Shown one piece after another: positions 28,372 to 35,847 of a stretch of 64,000 bases of DNA; the first letter of the stretch is position 1, and each line of letters begins with the position of its first letter. The DNA is from Flavobacteriales bacterium. GTDB lineage: Bacteria > Bacteroidota > Bacteroidia > Flavobacteriales_F > PHOS-HE28. The stretch lies in NCBI GenBank assembly GCA_016702645.1, contig JADJDP010000052.1:7731-71730 (forward strand). Reading direction: 5' to 3'. A program made the position numbers and the translations under genes. Below the pieces are notes generated by a model, which was not told where the DNA came from, did no database searches, and saw only the letters and a list, made by a program, of their open reading frames with translations.

Positions 28372-29262
28372 ATGGTGGCGCATCCAATGACCAAGCGTAG
28401 TGTCGAGGCCGTACTGCCTCCTCCCGCTCCCCACATGGTGGGTGACGGTTTCCGCGTGAGCAACTTCTTTCCAAGTGGATACAACATGGCGCAGGACAGG
28501 CTCAGTCCGTTCTTCATGTTGGACTACAATACGCCGGTGGATTTCTCGCCGCGAGAGCATCCGCGTGGTGTAGGTGTACACCCGCACCGCGGTTTCGAGA
28601 CGGTCACCTTCGCCTTCAAGGGCAAGGTGGCGCACCACGATAGTGCCGGGCACAGCGGCGTTATCGGCGAAGGCGACGTGCAATGGATGACGGCCGGAAG
28701 CGGTGTGCTCCACAAGGAGTACCACGAGCAGGAGTTCTCCCGCAAAGGCGGCGTGTTCCACATGGCACAGCTATGGGTGAACCTGCCCGCGAAGCACAAG
28801 ATGGAAGCGCCACGCTACCAACCGATCGCACGCGAAGAGATGGCCCATGTGCAACTGCCGGATGGCAAGAGCGAAGCGCGGATCGTCGCGGGCGAACTCT
28901 TCGGTGCGAAGGGTCCGGGCAAGACCTGGTCCCCGATCATCGCGGCGGTGGTGCGCATTGGTGCCGGTGGCGAAGCGACCTTCAACCTACCCGCGAGCTA
29001 CAACAGCACCATCCTCTTGGTGGAAGGAGCGGCGAACATCAACGGCAGCGATGCACCGGCCGATCACCTGGTGATCTTCCGTAACGATGGCGAGGAAGTG
29101 CATGCGACCAGTGCGAACGGCGCCACACTTCTCATGTTGAGCGGTGAGCCGCTGAACGAACCCATCGCGGCGTACGGTCCGTTCCTGATGAACACGCACG
29201 AAGAACTGCAACAGGCTTTCCGGGATGTGGCGGCAGGGAAGTTCGGCGTGCTGGAGGATTGA
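28372..29262 (+). CDS. Pirin family protein
   Basis: 296 residues; ATG 28372 or 28387. Pirin cupin features: LSPFFMLDYNTPVDF, HPHRGFETVTFAFKG with metal-binding histidines, HHDSAGHSGVIGEGDVQWMTAGSGVLHKE, and the C-terminal cupin (STILLVEGAANI, LMLSGEPLNEPIAAYGPFLMNT). Pirins are cytoplasmic Fe-binding cupins; some have quercetinase activity, others regulate transcription or metabolism. Stand-alone gene. A perfect 26-bp inverted repeat begins 10 bases past its stop. Confidence 0.93.
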   Translation: MVAHPMTKRSVEAVLPPPAPHMVGDGFRVSNFFPSGYNMAQDRLSPFFMLDYNTPVDFSPREHPRGVGVHPHRGFETVTFAFKGKVAHHDSAGHSGVIGEGDVQWMTAGSGVLHKEYHEQEFSRKGGVFHMAQLWVNLPAKHKMEAPRYQPIAREEMAHVQLPDGKSEARIVAGELFGAKGPGKTWSPIIAAVVRIGAGGEATFNLPASYNSTILLVEGAANINGSDAPADHLVIFRNDGEEVHATSANGATLLMLSGEPLNEPIAAYGPFLMNTHEELQQAFRDVAAGKFGVLED

Positions 29263-29271
29263 TGACCCCGT

Positions 29272-29365
29272 GGTCATGCTGAACTTGTTTCAGCATCCGC
29301 GTTCATGGGCTCGCATGGACCGGTGCCGGAACAGACACAGATGCTGAAACAAGTTCAGCATGACC
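29272..29365. repeat. Perfect 26-bp inverted repeat between convergent genes
   Basis: The 26 bases at 29272-29297 (ggtcatgctgaacttg and following) are the exact reverse complement of 29340-29365, with a 42-base spacer. A partial third copy (attcagcatgac) lies just after. It separates the convergent pirin and dehydrogenase genes and could serve as a two-way terminator, though it lacks a T tract. Confidence 0.85.
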
Positions 29366-29396
29366 TTCCGGCATATTCAGCATGACGCTCGGCATA

Positions 29397-30743
29397 TCAG
29401 CGCTTCACCACGCGCAGGATGCGGCCGTCGCTGACGCGCACGGCGTAAACGCCTATTGAAAGTGTTTGCACATCAAAGAGGAAGCGCTCGCCCATGCGTT
29501 GCGGGGCGAGCGCAACTCTCCTTCCCTGCACATCCAGAAGTTCCACCAGCGTGTTGGCGGTTGCATCCGGAACCAGAACGGTGATGCGATCGCTCGCCGG
29601 GTTCGGCCAGGCGCGCAACGCGTTCGCATCGACCGCTGCCTCAGGCTTCGAGGTCCCAACATCCGGGTGTACCCAGCGGATGCGCGCGTCCATGCGATCG
29701 TTGGTGATGAGGTAGAAGCTGCCGTCAGGGCGGATGGCTATGTCCCGGTTGCGCCACAGCACATCGAACGCACCGCCTTGCAGGTATTCCTCGGTAAGGA
29801 CGGTGTCGAGCTCATTGTTGAAACCGAAGAGCAGGAGGCCCTTATGCCAGAGGATGCAGGTGATGAGCTTGTCCTGCATCTCGGGGATCGCATCGCTGGT
29901 GTAGAACTCGCAGCCCGACGGCGGATGTCCGAAGGCGCGGATCGGGTGCGTATAGGTATAGGTGGTGGAGGTGCAGGTATCCGGGATGATGAAGCAGGTG
30001 TTGCCATCGTAGTACGGGTAGCCGTGGTCCTCGTTCGCTTGCAAGAGGTTGATCTCGTTGGAGAAAGGCAACTGCCCATGCTCGGTGTTCACCACGGCAC
30101 CATTGGGCAGCATGGCCAAGCCTTGTGGATTGCGATGACCCCAGGTCCACGTGTGGTCCGTGCGCGGATTGTCAGGAGGAACAGAACCGTCCGTGGCGAA
30201 GCGCAAGGTCTTGCCTACCGGTGAGAACAGGGTATCCGGTCCATTGAAGTAATAATCCGCAGTGGTAAGGAGCACATTCTCTGTGGTATCGAAGAGCACA
30301 CGGCCACCCGCATGTTCGCCAGCGTGGTAGTAGGTGAAGAGCACCGCTTCATCCACGATGGTGTCGTTGATGGCATCGTACGTGAAGCGGGAGACCTCGC
30401 ATTGCAGGTTGCCGCCGTAATAGTCCGCCGTATCGAACACCGCCATGATGATGGGCGTGTTCGGGAAATCGGGATGCAGGGCCATGCCAAGCCCGTTGCC
30501 ATAACCGCGATCGAGCAACGTGTCGATCACGTCCGTCACCGGATCCCAACGCGTGATCAGCGGACCGTCGGTCATCCAAAGCCTGTCGTCCGGCCCCCAG
30601 AGGATCTCCCACGGGATGTGTACGCGGCTGCTGTCCACCACCTCATCAATGAGCAATGTGGTGTTGCCGAGCTGGTAGGTGAGTTGGGCCCTCGCTGCTT
30701 GGGCGAACGCGATCGCGAATACAAGGAGCAGCGGGAAGCGCAT
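29397..30743 (-). CDS. PQQ-type sugar dehydrogenase (GDH/sorbosone dehydrogenase-like) with T9SS sorting domain
   Basis: 448 residues. Signal peptide MRFPLLLVFAIAFAQAARA. The glucose/sorbosone dehydrogenase propeller spans residues 35-350, with WEILWGPDDRLWMTD, GYGNGLGMALHPDF, TWTWGHRNPQGLAMLPNG, NTEHGQ and DHGYPYYDGN, typical of PQQ-dependent soluble aldose dehydrogenases. The tail RAWPNPASDRITVLVPD to GRILRVVKR is a T9SS domain, so the enzyme is probably displayed on the surface. PQQ would have to come from outside or from genes not in this window. Downstream of the TonB receptor on the same strand, 35 bases apart. Confidence 0.88.
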   Translation of the reverse strand: MRFPLLLVFAIAFAQAARAQLTYQLGNTTLLIDEVVDSSRVHIPWEILWGPDDRLWMTDGPLITRWDPVTDVIDTLLDRGYGNGLGMALHPDFPNTPIIMAVFDTADYYGGNLQCEVSRFTYDAINDTIVDEAVLFTYYHAGEHAGGRVLFDTTENVLLTTADYYFNGPDTLFSPVGKTLRFATDGSVPPDNPRTDHTWTWGHRNPQGLAMLPNGAVVNTEHGQLPFSNEINLLQANEDHGYPYYDGNTCFIIPDTCTSTTYTYTHPIRAFGHPPSGCEFYTSDAIPEMQDKLITCILWHKGLLLFGFNNELDTVLTEEYLQGGAFDVLWRNRDIAIRPDGSFYLITNDRMDARIRWVHPDVGTSKPEAAVDANALRAWPNPASDRITVLVPDATANTLVELLDVQGRRVALAPQRMGERFLFDVQTLSIGVYAVRVSDGRILRVVKR

Positions 30744-30778
30744 GAACGTGGTGCCGAAGCGAACGCCAAGCTATCGCA

Positions 30779-33298
30779 TCAGAACCACGCTATCAATTTC
30801 AGGTTGTACCGGCGCGGGGTCAGGTAATCCGGAATGGAATACTGTCGGGCGCTCACATCGGTGACCCAGGTATGGCCGATGGTGTTGTCGATGTTGAGCA
30901 GGTTGAACACCTCGGCCGTGAGCCAGAGATTGTCGATGTGCTTGCGCCACCCGCGCGTGCTCTGCCCTTTCGCGCCCAGGAACTGCTTGCTGAAACCAAT
31001 GTCCACCCGGCGATAGATCGTGGTGCGCAGCGTATCCGCATAGCGCGTTTGGTTCGGTGGACCGAAGGGCAGCCCCGTGCCGAAGACCAGGTTCAGGTGT
31101 ACCTTGAAGGTGGGCCAGCGCGGCATTTCGTCCTGGAAGAACATGGCCACGTTCACGCGCTGGTCCGTGGGACGTGGGATCAAGCCCGGTTCAATGCGCG
31201 TGCTATCCACGGCGACCGCATCGGCCGTGTAACCGGGGAAGATGGTATCGCCCGCCGCATTGAAGCGCCAGTAGTAGAAGTCGTCCTTCAGGTCCTCGCG
31301 TGCGCTCATCACGCTCACGCCCATCCAACTATCCACGCCTTCAATGAACTGGCCGCTCAGCTTGGTATCGATCCCGGTTGCGAAGCCCTTGGCATTGTTG
31401 GTTCCGTAGTAACGGATGCGCACATTGTCCACCTCGTAGGGGATCAAGTCGTCCATGTACTTGTAGTAGGCCTCTGCGGTGAACTTGAAAGGGCGCTCCC
31501 AGATCTCGAACATGCGGTCCATGCCCAGCAAAGCATGGATGCTCTGTTGCGCGCGGATGTCCGGATTGAGCGTACCATCGAACTTGCGCACTTCGCGGTA
31601 GAACGGTGGCTGGTAGTAAAGGCCGCCAGCCAGCCAGAAACTGTAATCGCGGTCTATGGTGTCCCCCGGAGCGATCACCCGCTTCCAACCCGGATGGAAG
31701 GTGAGGCGCGCGCGTGGGCTCGCCACCGTCTGTCCGTTGAAGGTCCAGTGTTGTGCGCGTGCGCCGGCGATGAAGGTCCACCAGCGGCCATCGCCCTGTT
31801 CCCATCGCCAGGTGTTCTGCACATAGGCGCTGGCACGCGTGCTTTCCATAGCGAGCTTGGTCTTCAGCACATAGCCCAGTTCAAGGTCCTCTCCGGTGCT
31901 GAGCGGGATGCTGTAGTCCGCGCTATCCACCATGCTCCACTCGTTGATGCGGTCGTTGATCGTTTCCTGCCGCGCATCAATGCCCCATTGCAGGTAGCTC
32001 TTGGGCAATTGCAAATAACCCTTGTGCGCCACGGTGTACACGGTGGCATCGAGCGTGTTGCGCGCATGATCGAGGAAGGTGCCCACGCCCAGGTCGCGCA
32101 CCACTTCGCCGTACTCGCTGCTGCCGGGGTCGCGTTCGAGTTCACCCAACAGGTACTGCCCTTGTATGGTGAAGGTCTCGTCCTCGTAGGTGCGGTAGGC
32201 GCTGGCCTGGAACTTCAACAGCGTGTTCTTGCCCGCCTTCACGTTCGCGCTGAGCGCGGCGAAATACGTTTCGAACTGCGTGCGTTCCTGCCCATCGAAG
32301 TACACCGTGAAGCGCAGGGCCTGGTTGAAGGGACCGAACTCCGTTTCGCGGTTCTGTGGAACCACGGTGTAGCGGTTGCGCGAGTACAGTCCCAGGAACC
32401 CGAGTTCAACCTTGTCCGTGAGGTCGTAGGTCCAGTAGGTCTGCAGATCGGCGTACACCGGACGATACTCCCCTTTGGTATCCAGCCCCCCGAGCAGGAG
32501 TTGGTTGGTGCGGTAGCGGAAGCCGGTGATCTGCCGCAGCCGCGACGCCATCATCGTGTTTTCGATGTGCACCGCGCCGCCGAGCAAGCTCGCCATCGCT
32601 GTTCCCGCGAACGCCTTCGGGCGTTTGTAGTGGATGTCCAGCACGCTGCTCATCTTATCGCCATAGCGCGCTTCGAAACCACCCGCGCTGAACTGCAGGC
32701 GATCGATCATGTCCGGGTTCGGGAAGCTCAATCCTTCCTGCTGACCCGCGCGCACCAGGAAGGGACGGTACACCTCGATGTCGTTCACGTACACGAGGTT
32801 CTCATCGAAGTTGCCGCCGCGCACGCTGTAGCCACTGCTCAGTTCGTTGCGCATCATCACGCCGAGCTGTCCCGTGAGAAGGCTCTCGATGCCACCACCG
32901 GGCATGGGGTTGAAGCGCGCCAGTCGCGGATCTATGCGCTCGAGGCCGGTTTCCCGATCGGCTTGCGTACCGCGAACATCCACGGCACCCAGCGTCCGGA
33001 ACTTCAGGCGCACCGTGATGGTGCGCTCTTCACCGTCATTCAGCAAAACCTCCTCCTCGTATGCGTCCATGCCGGTGAAGCTCCAGCGCAGGCGCACGCT
33101 GCGACCTGCGGGCACCACAAGGCGGAAGTTGCCATTGTCATCGCTCACCGCAGCATCGCGCGTGCCCATGAGGGATACACCCGCACCCGGCAATGTGGCA
33201 CCGGTTTCATCGCGCACCACGCCGCGCACAATGCCGGTGGCTTGTGCCAGGGCCATGGTGGTATCTAATGAAAAGAGGAGGAAAACGAGTACGCGCAT
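30779..33298 (-). CDS. TonB-dependent outer-membrane receptor with CarboxypepD_reg domain
   Basis: 839 residues from ATG 33298; frame-open codons upstream belong to the neighbouring gap. Signal peptide (LVFLLFSLDTTMALA), carboxypeptidase-regulatory-like domain (GIVRGVVRDETGATLPGAGV) at residues 20-105, plug domain (PGGGIESLLTGQLGVMM, SSGYSVRGGNFDENLVYVNDIEVYRP), then a long beta-barrel ending RRYNLKLIAWF. This is the Bacteroidota TonB receptor layout for uptake of large or scarce substrates, energised by TonB-ExbBD. No SusD partner follows, so a siderophore, cofactor or peptide ligand is as plausible as glycan. Confidence 0.93.
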   Translation of the reverse strand: MRVLVFLLFSLDTTMALAQATGIVRGVVRDETGATLPGAGVSLMGTRDAAVSDDNGNFRLVVPAGRSVRLRWSFTGMDAYEEEVLLNDGEERTITVRLKFRTLGAVDVRGTQADRETGLERIDPRLARFNPMPGGGIESLLTGQLGVMMRNELSSGYSVRGGNFDENLVYVNDIEVYRPFLVRAGQQEGLSFPNPDMIDRLQFSAGGFEARYGDKMSSVLDIHYKRPKAFAGTAMASLLGGAVHIENTMMASRLRQITGFRYRTNQLLLGGLDTKGEYRPVYADLQTYWTYDLTDKVELGFLGLYSRNRYTVVPQNRETEFGPFNQALRFTVYFDGQERTQFETYFAALSANVKAGKNTLLKFQASAYRTYEDETFTIQGQYLLGELERDPGSSEYGEVVRDLGVGTFLDHARNTLDATVYTVAHKGYLQLPKSYLQWGIDARQETINDRINEWSMVDSADYSIPLSTGEDLELGYVLKTKLAMESTRASAYVQNTWRWEQGDGRWWTFIAGARAQHWTFNGQTVASPRARLTFHPGWKRVIAPGDTIDRDYSFWLAGGLYYQPPFYREVRKFDGTLNPDIRAQQSIHALLGMDRMFEIWERPFKFTAEAYYKYMDDLIPYEVDNVRIRYYGTNNAKGFATGIDTKLSGQFIEGVDSWMGVSVMSAREDLKDDFYYWRFNAAGDTIFPGYTADAVAVDSTRIEPGLIPRPTDQRVNVAMFFQDEMPRWPTFKVHLNLVFGTGLPFGPPNQTRYADTLRTTIYRRVDIGFSKQFLGAKGQSTRGWRKHIDNLWLTAEVFNLLNIDNTIGHTWVTDVSARQYSIPDYLTPRRYNLKLIAWF

Positions 33299-33353
33299 CA
33301 AAGGGGCGGCAAAGTAACGGACGAGCTTGCGCCGTGGTATGCGAACCGCACAC

Positions 33354-34121
33354 CTAGACAGCCAATGCCGCGCGAACGCTCGCCAGCAGGTGGTCCGGAC
33401 CGCCGAAATGCTCCAGCAGCTTGATGCCTTGTGTCTGGCAGCGCATGCGCAGTTGGGTGCGCACGTCGTCCTCCACGCCACCACCCAGGATGAGCAGGGA
33501 CACATCGCCCTTGTTCAAGCGGGCAATGAGCGCCTCGTCCTCCAGGAAGCCTTCGGCTTCCATGCCCGCACTGGCGATCTGGTATTTCACCAGCGCCATG
33601 ATGCTCGGGTTGCGCCCGAAGAAGACGATGCGCTCGGCCATGCCCCGAAGGTAACCGAACCAAGGACCTATCAGCCCAGCACCGCCCAGCACCGCCGTGA
33701 GCGTAATGGGCACGCTCTTGAGCAACTGGCTGATGGGGCAGTTCGCTTTGGCATCCTCCGCGCATGCCTGGAACTTGGCAGCGTCGATACCCGGCACGGT
33801 GCCTTTCAGGTCCAGGTGGATGCCTACCACGCCGTTGCCATCGCCCACCTTGTCCATGGTAACCGTGGCGGTACACTCCAGGTCGTTGGCCGTGAAACCG
33901 GCAGCGCCGAGCACGAAGCTGAGCTTCATGGTGAAGCAGCTCGCGTGCGCTGCGGCCACGAGTTCTTCGGGGTTGGTCCCCGCTTTTCCGTCCTCGCTCA
34001 CGAAACGGGTATGGAACGAGTGCGGGGTGTCCTTCAGTGCGCCACTGGTGGTGGTGACGTTACCGGATCCTTCCTTGCCGGTGCCTTTCCAGTTGGCGGT
34101 GGCTTTGCGTTTGATGGCCAT
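33354..34121 (-). CDS. OsmC-family peroxidase fused to an uncharacterised 95-residue protein
   Basis: 255 residues. Residues 1-145 are an OsmC/Ohr-fold protein: SGNVTTTSGALKDTPHSFHTRF, TNPEELVAAAHASCFTMKLS (first catalytic Cys) and DAKANCPISQLLKS (second Cys), ending ITLTAVLG. The fusion arises from an exact 10-bp tandem duplication at 33674-33693; deleting one copy puts TGA TAG directly after AVLG, the natural OsmC end. The remaining part from ATG 33641 (MAERIVFFGRNPSIM...) reads as an independent gene with its own TACCTTCG box (33646-33653). OsmC proteins reduce organic hydroperoxides. The second protein resembles small receiver-like Bacteroidota proteins; function unknown. Confidence 0.85.
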   Translation of the reverse strand: MAIKRKATANWKGTGKEGSGNVTTTSGALKDTPHSFHTRFVSEDGKAGTNPEELVAAAHASCFTMKLSFVLGAAGFTANDLECTATVTMDKVGDGNGVVGIHLDLKGTVPGIDAAKFQACAEDAKANCPISQLLKSVPITLTAVLGGAGLIGPWFGYLRGMAERIVFFGRNPSIMALVKYQIASAGMEAEGFLEDEALIARLNKGDVSLLILGGGVEDDVRTQLRMRCQTQGIKLLEHFGGPDHLLASVRAALAV

Positions 34122-34130
34122 GTTGGTTCG

Positions 34131-34190
34131 TAGTTGTCAGTTGTTGGTTGTCAGTTGTCAGGCGTGGGGACGGTCTTGGGGGGGGGGGGG
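34131..34190. repeat. AGTTGTCAGTTG repeat and 13-G tract
   Basis: Bases 34131-34162 are tandem-like variants of TTGTCAG/TTGGTTG; 34132-34155 is identical over 24 bases to 57502-57525. A run of 13 G follows at 34178-34190. Both lie upstream of the osmC start, in the gap to the reductase gene. Confidence 0.75.
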
Positions 34191-34223
34191 AGGCGGGGCC
34201 GGTCTCCTCCGCCGCCCCTCACC

Positions 34224-34868
34224 CTACTTCTTCAAAAGCTTGAACGCATGTGTCCACTGGTTGCGGGCGAAACCCGGAATGCACCAAAGGATGCAAAGCG
34301 GCTCAATGGCGCGCGCTCCTTCCACACCACCCATGTCCTCGGTTTCCCAACCGAACTGGTCCAGGATGGTGGTTACCTGCTTCTTCGCACCGGCATCGTT
34401 GCCGCAGATGAACATCGTCGGCTTCACGCCGCCGAAATCCGGATCCACCATGTATGCATTGCCAACACTGTTGAAGGCTTTTACGAAGTGCGCGGCCGGG
34501 GTCCCCTTCTGCAAGCGCTCCATCAAGCTCTCCTCCAACGTGGTGAAGTAGCGCAGCACGCCGTTCGCAGGCGGCAGATCGGCGATGGGGTTCGTGGTGT
34601 CGATGATCGTCTTTCCCTTCAGATCGTTCGCATCGCACAGTCCGATGGCCGCTTCGGCACCGGTGCCTTTGCTGGCGAGCACGATGATGTCCGCCCAAGT
34701 GCCCACTTCCTTGTGGCTGCCCACTTTGCCTGTGGGGTTCTTGTCCAACCAATCGGCAACCTTGGCGGGGTTGCGCGTGGCGATGATCACCTCATGGCCG
34801 TGCTTGAGGAAACCCGTGGCGAGCACCTGGCCCACCATGCCGGTACCGAGAATTCCGATCTTGCTCAT
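34224..34868 (-). CDS. F420-dependent NADP reductase-like (NAD(P)-binding) protein
   Basis: 214 residues. A Rossmann motif GILGTGMVGQVLATGF at the N-terminus and TRNPAK, where the Arg suggests NADP preference; VGTWADIIVLAS and IIDTTNPI follow, then a helical domain with FVKAFNSVGNAYM and a C-terminal YRNQW-like part (GFARNQWTHAFKLL). This is the family called coenzyme F420-dependent NADP oxidoreductase; most bacterial members without F420 act on other substrates. Upstream TTACTTTCG resembles a promoter. Divergent from mazG. Confidence 0.88.
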   Translation of the reverse strand: MSKIGILGTGMVGQVLATGFLKHGHEVIIATRNPAKVADWLDKNPTGKVGSHKEVGTWADIIVLASKGTGAEAAIGLCDANDLKGKTIIDTTNPIADLPPANGVLRYFTTLEESLMERLQKGTPAAHFVKAFNSVGNAYMVDPDFGGVKPTMFICGNDAGAKKQVTTILDQFGWETEDMGGVEGARAIEPLCILWCIPGFARNQWTHAFKLLKK

Positions 34869-34947
34869 GTGCTGTTCGTTGGGGGTGCGAAAGTAACCTC
34901 ACACGCACCCGCCTTGTTCGTTGCATGCTGCCGCGCACCTTTGCGCA

Positions 34948-35847
34948 ATGACCGCTGCCGATCCCCGCGCCACCGCTTTCCTCCGCCTCTTGAAGATCAT
35001 GGACGAGTTGCGCGAGCAATGCCCGTGGGACCGCAAGCAAACCATGGAAACGCTGCGGCCGCTCACCATCGAAGAGACCTACGAACTGGGTGATGCCATC
35101 CTGGAGAAGGACCAGGACGGCATCAAGAAGGAACTCGGCGACCTCCTGCTGCACATGGTCTTCTATGCGCGCATCGGGAAGGAACAAGGCGCCTTCGACA
35201 TCACGGATGTGCTCAATGGCATCTGCGAAAAACTCATCCGCAGGCACCCGCACATTTATGGAGACGTGAAAGTGAGCGGCGAGGAAGAGGTGAAGGCGAA
35301 TTGGGAGAAGATCAAGTTGGAGGAGAAGACGGAACAGGCAGGCCCTTCGACAAGCTCAGGGCGACATCCTTCAGTTCTGGAAGGTGTACCCCGCGGACTG
35401 CCGAGCATGGTGAAGGCCATCCGCATCCAGGACAAGGCACGCGGCGTGGGTTTCGATTGGGACCACCGCGACCAGGTGTGGGAGAAGGTCAACGAGGAGT
35501 TGCGCGAACTGAAGCACGAGGTGGACACGAACTCAACGAAGCAGAGCGACGAACTCGGCGACGTGCTCTTCAGCCTGGTGAACTACGCACGCTTCCTGGG
35601 GATCGATCCGGACGAAGCGCTGGAACGCACGAACAGGAAGTTCATCCACCGCTTCCAGTTCCTGGAACGGGAAAGCCACAAGGATGGAAAGAAACTGGGC
35701 GAAATGACCCTTGCGGAAATGGACGCGTATTGGGAGCGCGCGAAGAGGGAGGAGTTGATCGGACCCACTGTCGACCGTGCGCATCTTCCCCCCGTGCCCA
35801 AACGTTCAAGCCCTATCTTGGCGAGGCCCATTACCAACCGACCATGA
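34948..35847 (+). CDS. mazG: Nucleoside triphosphate pyrophosphohydrolase MazG with in-frame repeat insertion
   Basis: 299 residues from ATG 34948. Two MazG domains: MDELREQCPWDRKQT, TIEETYELGDAI and KKELGDLLLHMVFYARI (EExxE...ExxD type Mg site), then KARGVGFDW, VNEELRELKHEV and SDELGDVLFSLVNYARF. MazG hydrolyses (d)NTPs to monophosphates and PPi. Between the domains the usual short linker is enlarged by TEQAGPSTSSGRHPSV; these residues are encoded by a copy of the dispersed repeat (35343-35366). The last 25 or so residues (PTVDRAHLPPVPK...) are not typical of MazG and run into the next gene's leader. Confidence 0.92.
   Translation: MTAADPRATAFLRLLKIMDELREQCPWDRKQTMETLRPLTIEETYELGDAILEKDQDGIKKELGDLLLHMVFYARIGKEQGAFDITDVLNGICEKLIRRHPHIYGDVKVSGEEEVKANWEKIKLEEKTEQAGPSTSSGRHPSVLEGVPRGLPSMVKAIRIQDKARGVGFDWDHRDQVWEKVNEELRELKHEVDTNSTKQSDELGDVLFSLVNYARFLGIDPDEALERTNRKFIHRFQFLERESHKDGKKLGEMTLAEMDAYWERAKREELIGPTVDRAHLPPVPKRSSPILARPITNRP
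35343..35366 (+). repeat. CTTCGACAAGCTCAGG repeat inside mazG
   Basis: cccttcgacaagctcagggc followed by gaca; translated in frame as PSTSSGRH within the MazG interdomain linker. Same core as the copy inside RNase P RNA at 60047-60071. Confidence 0.8.

Noticed and set aside
28494..28512. gacaggctcagtccg in the pirin gene looks like another copy of the dispersed repeat.
   Set aside because: It encodes the conserved pirin residues DRLSPFF and has no hairpin; the resemblance is chance.
30872..33268. 798-codon plus-strand open frame opposite the TonB receptor.
   Set aside because: The opposite strand encodes a complete TonB receptor with signal, plug and barrel; the shadow is His/Val/Glu-rich and unrelated to any protein.
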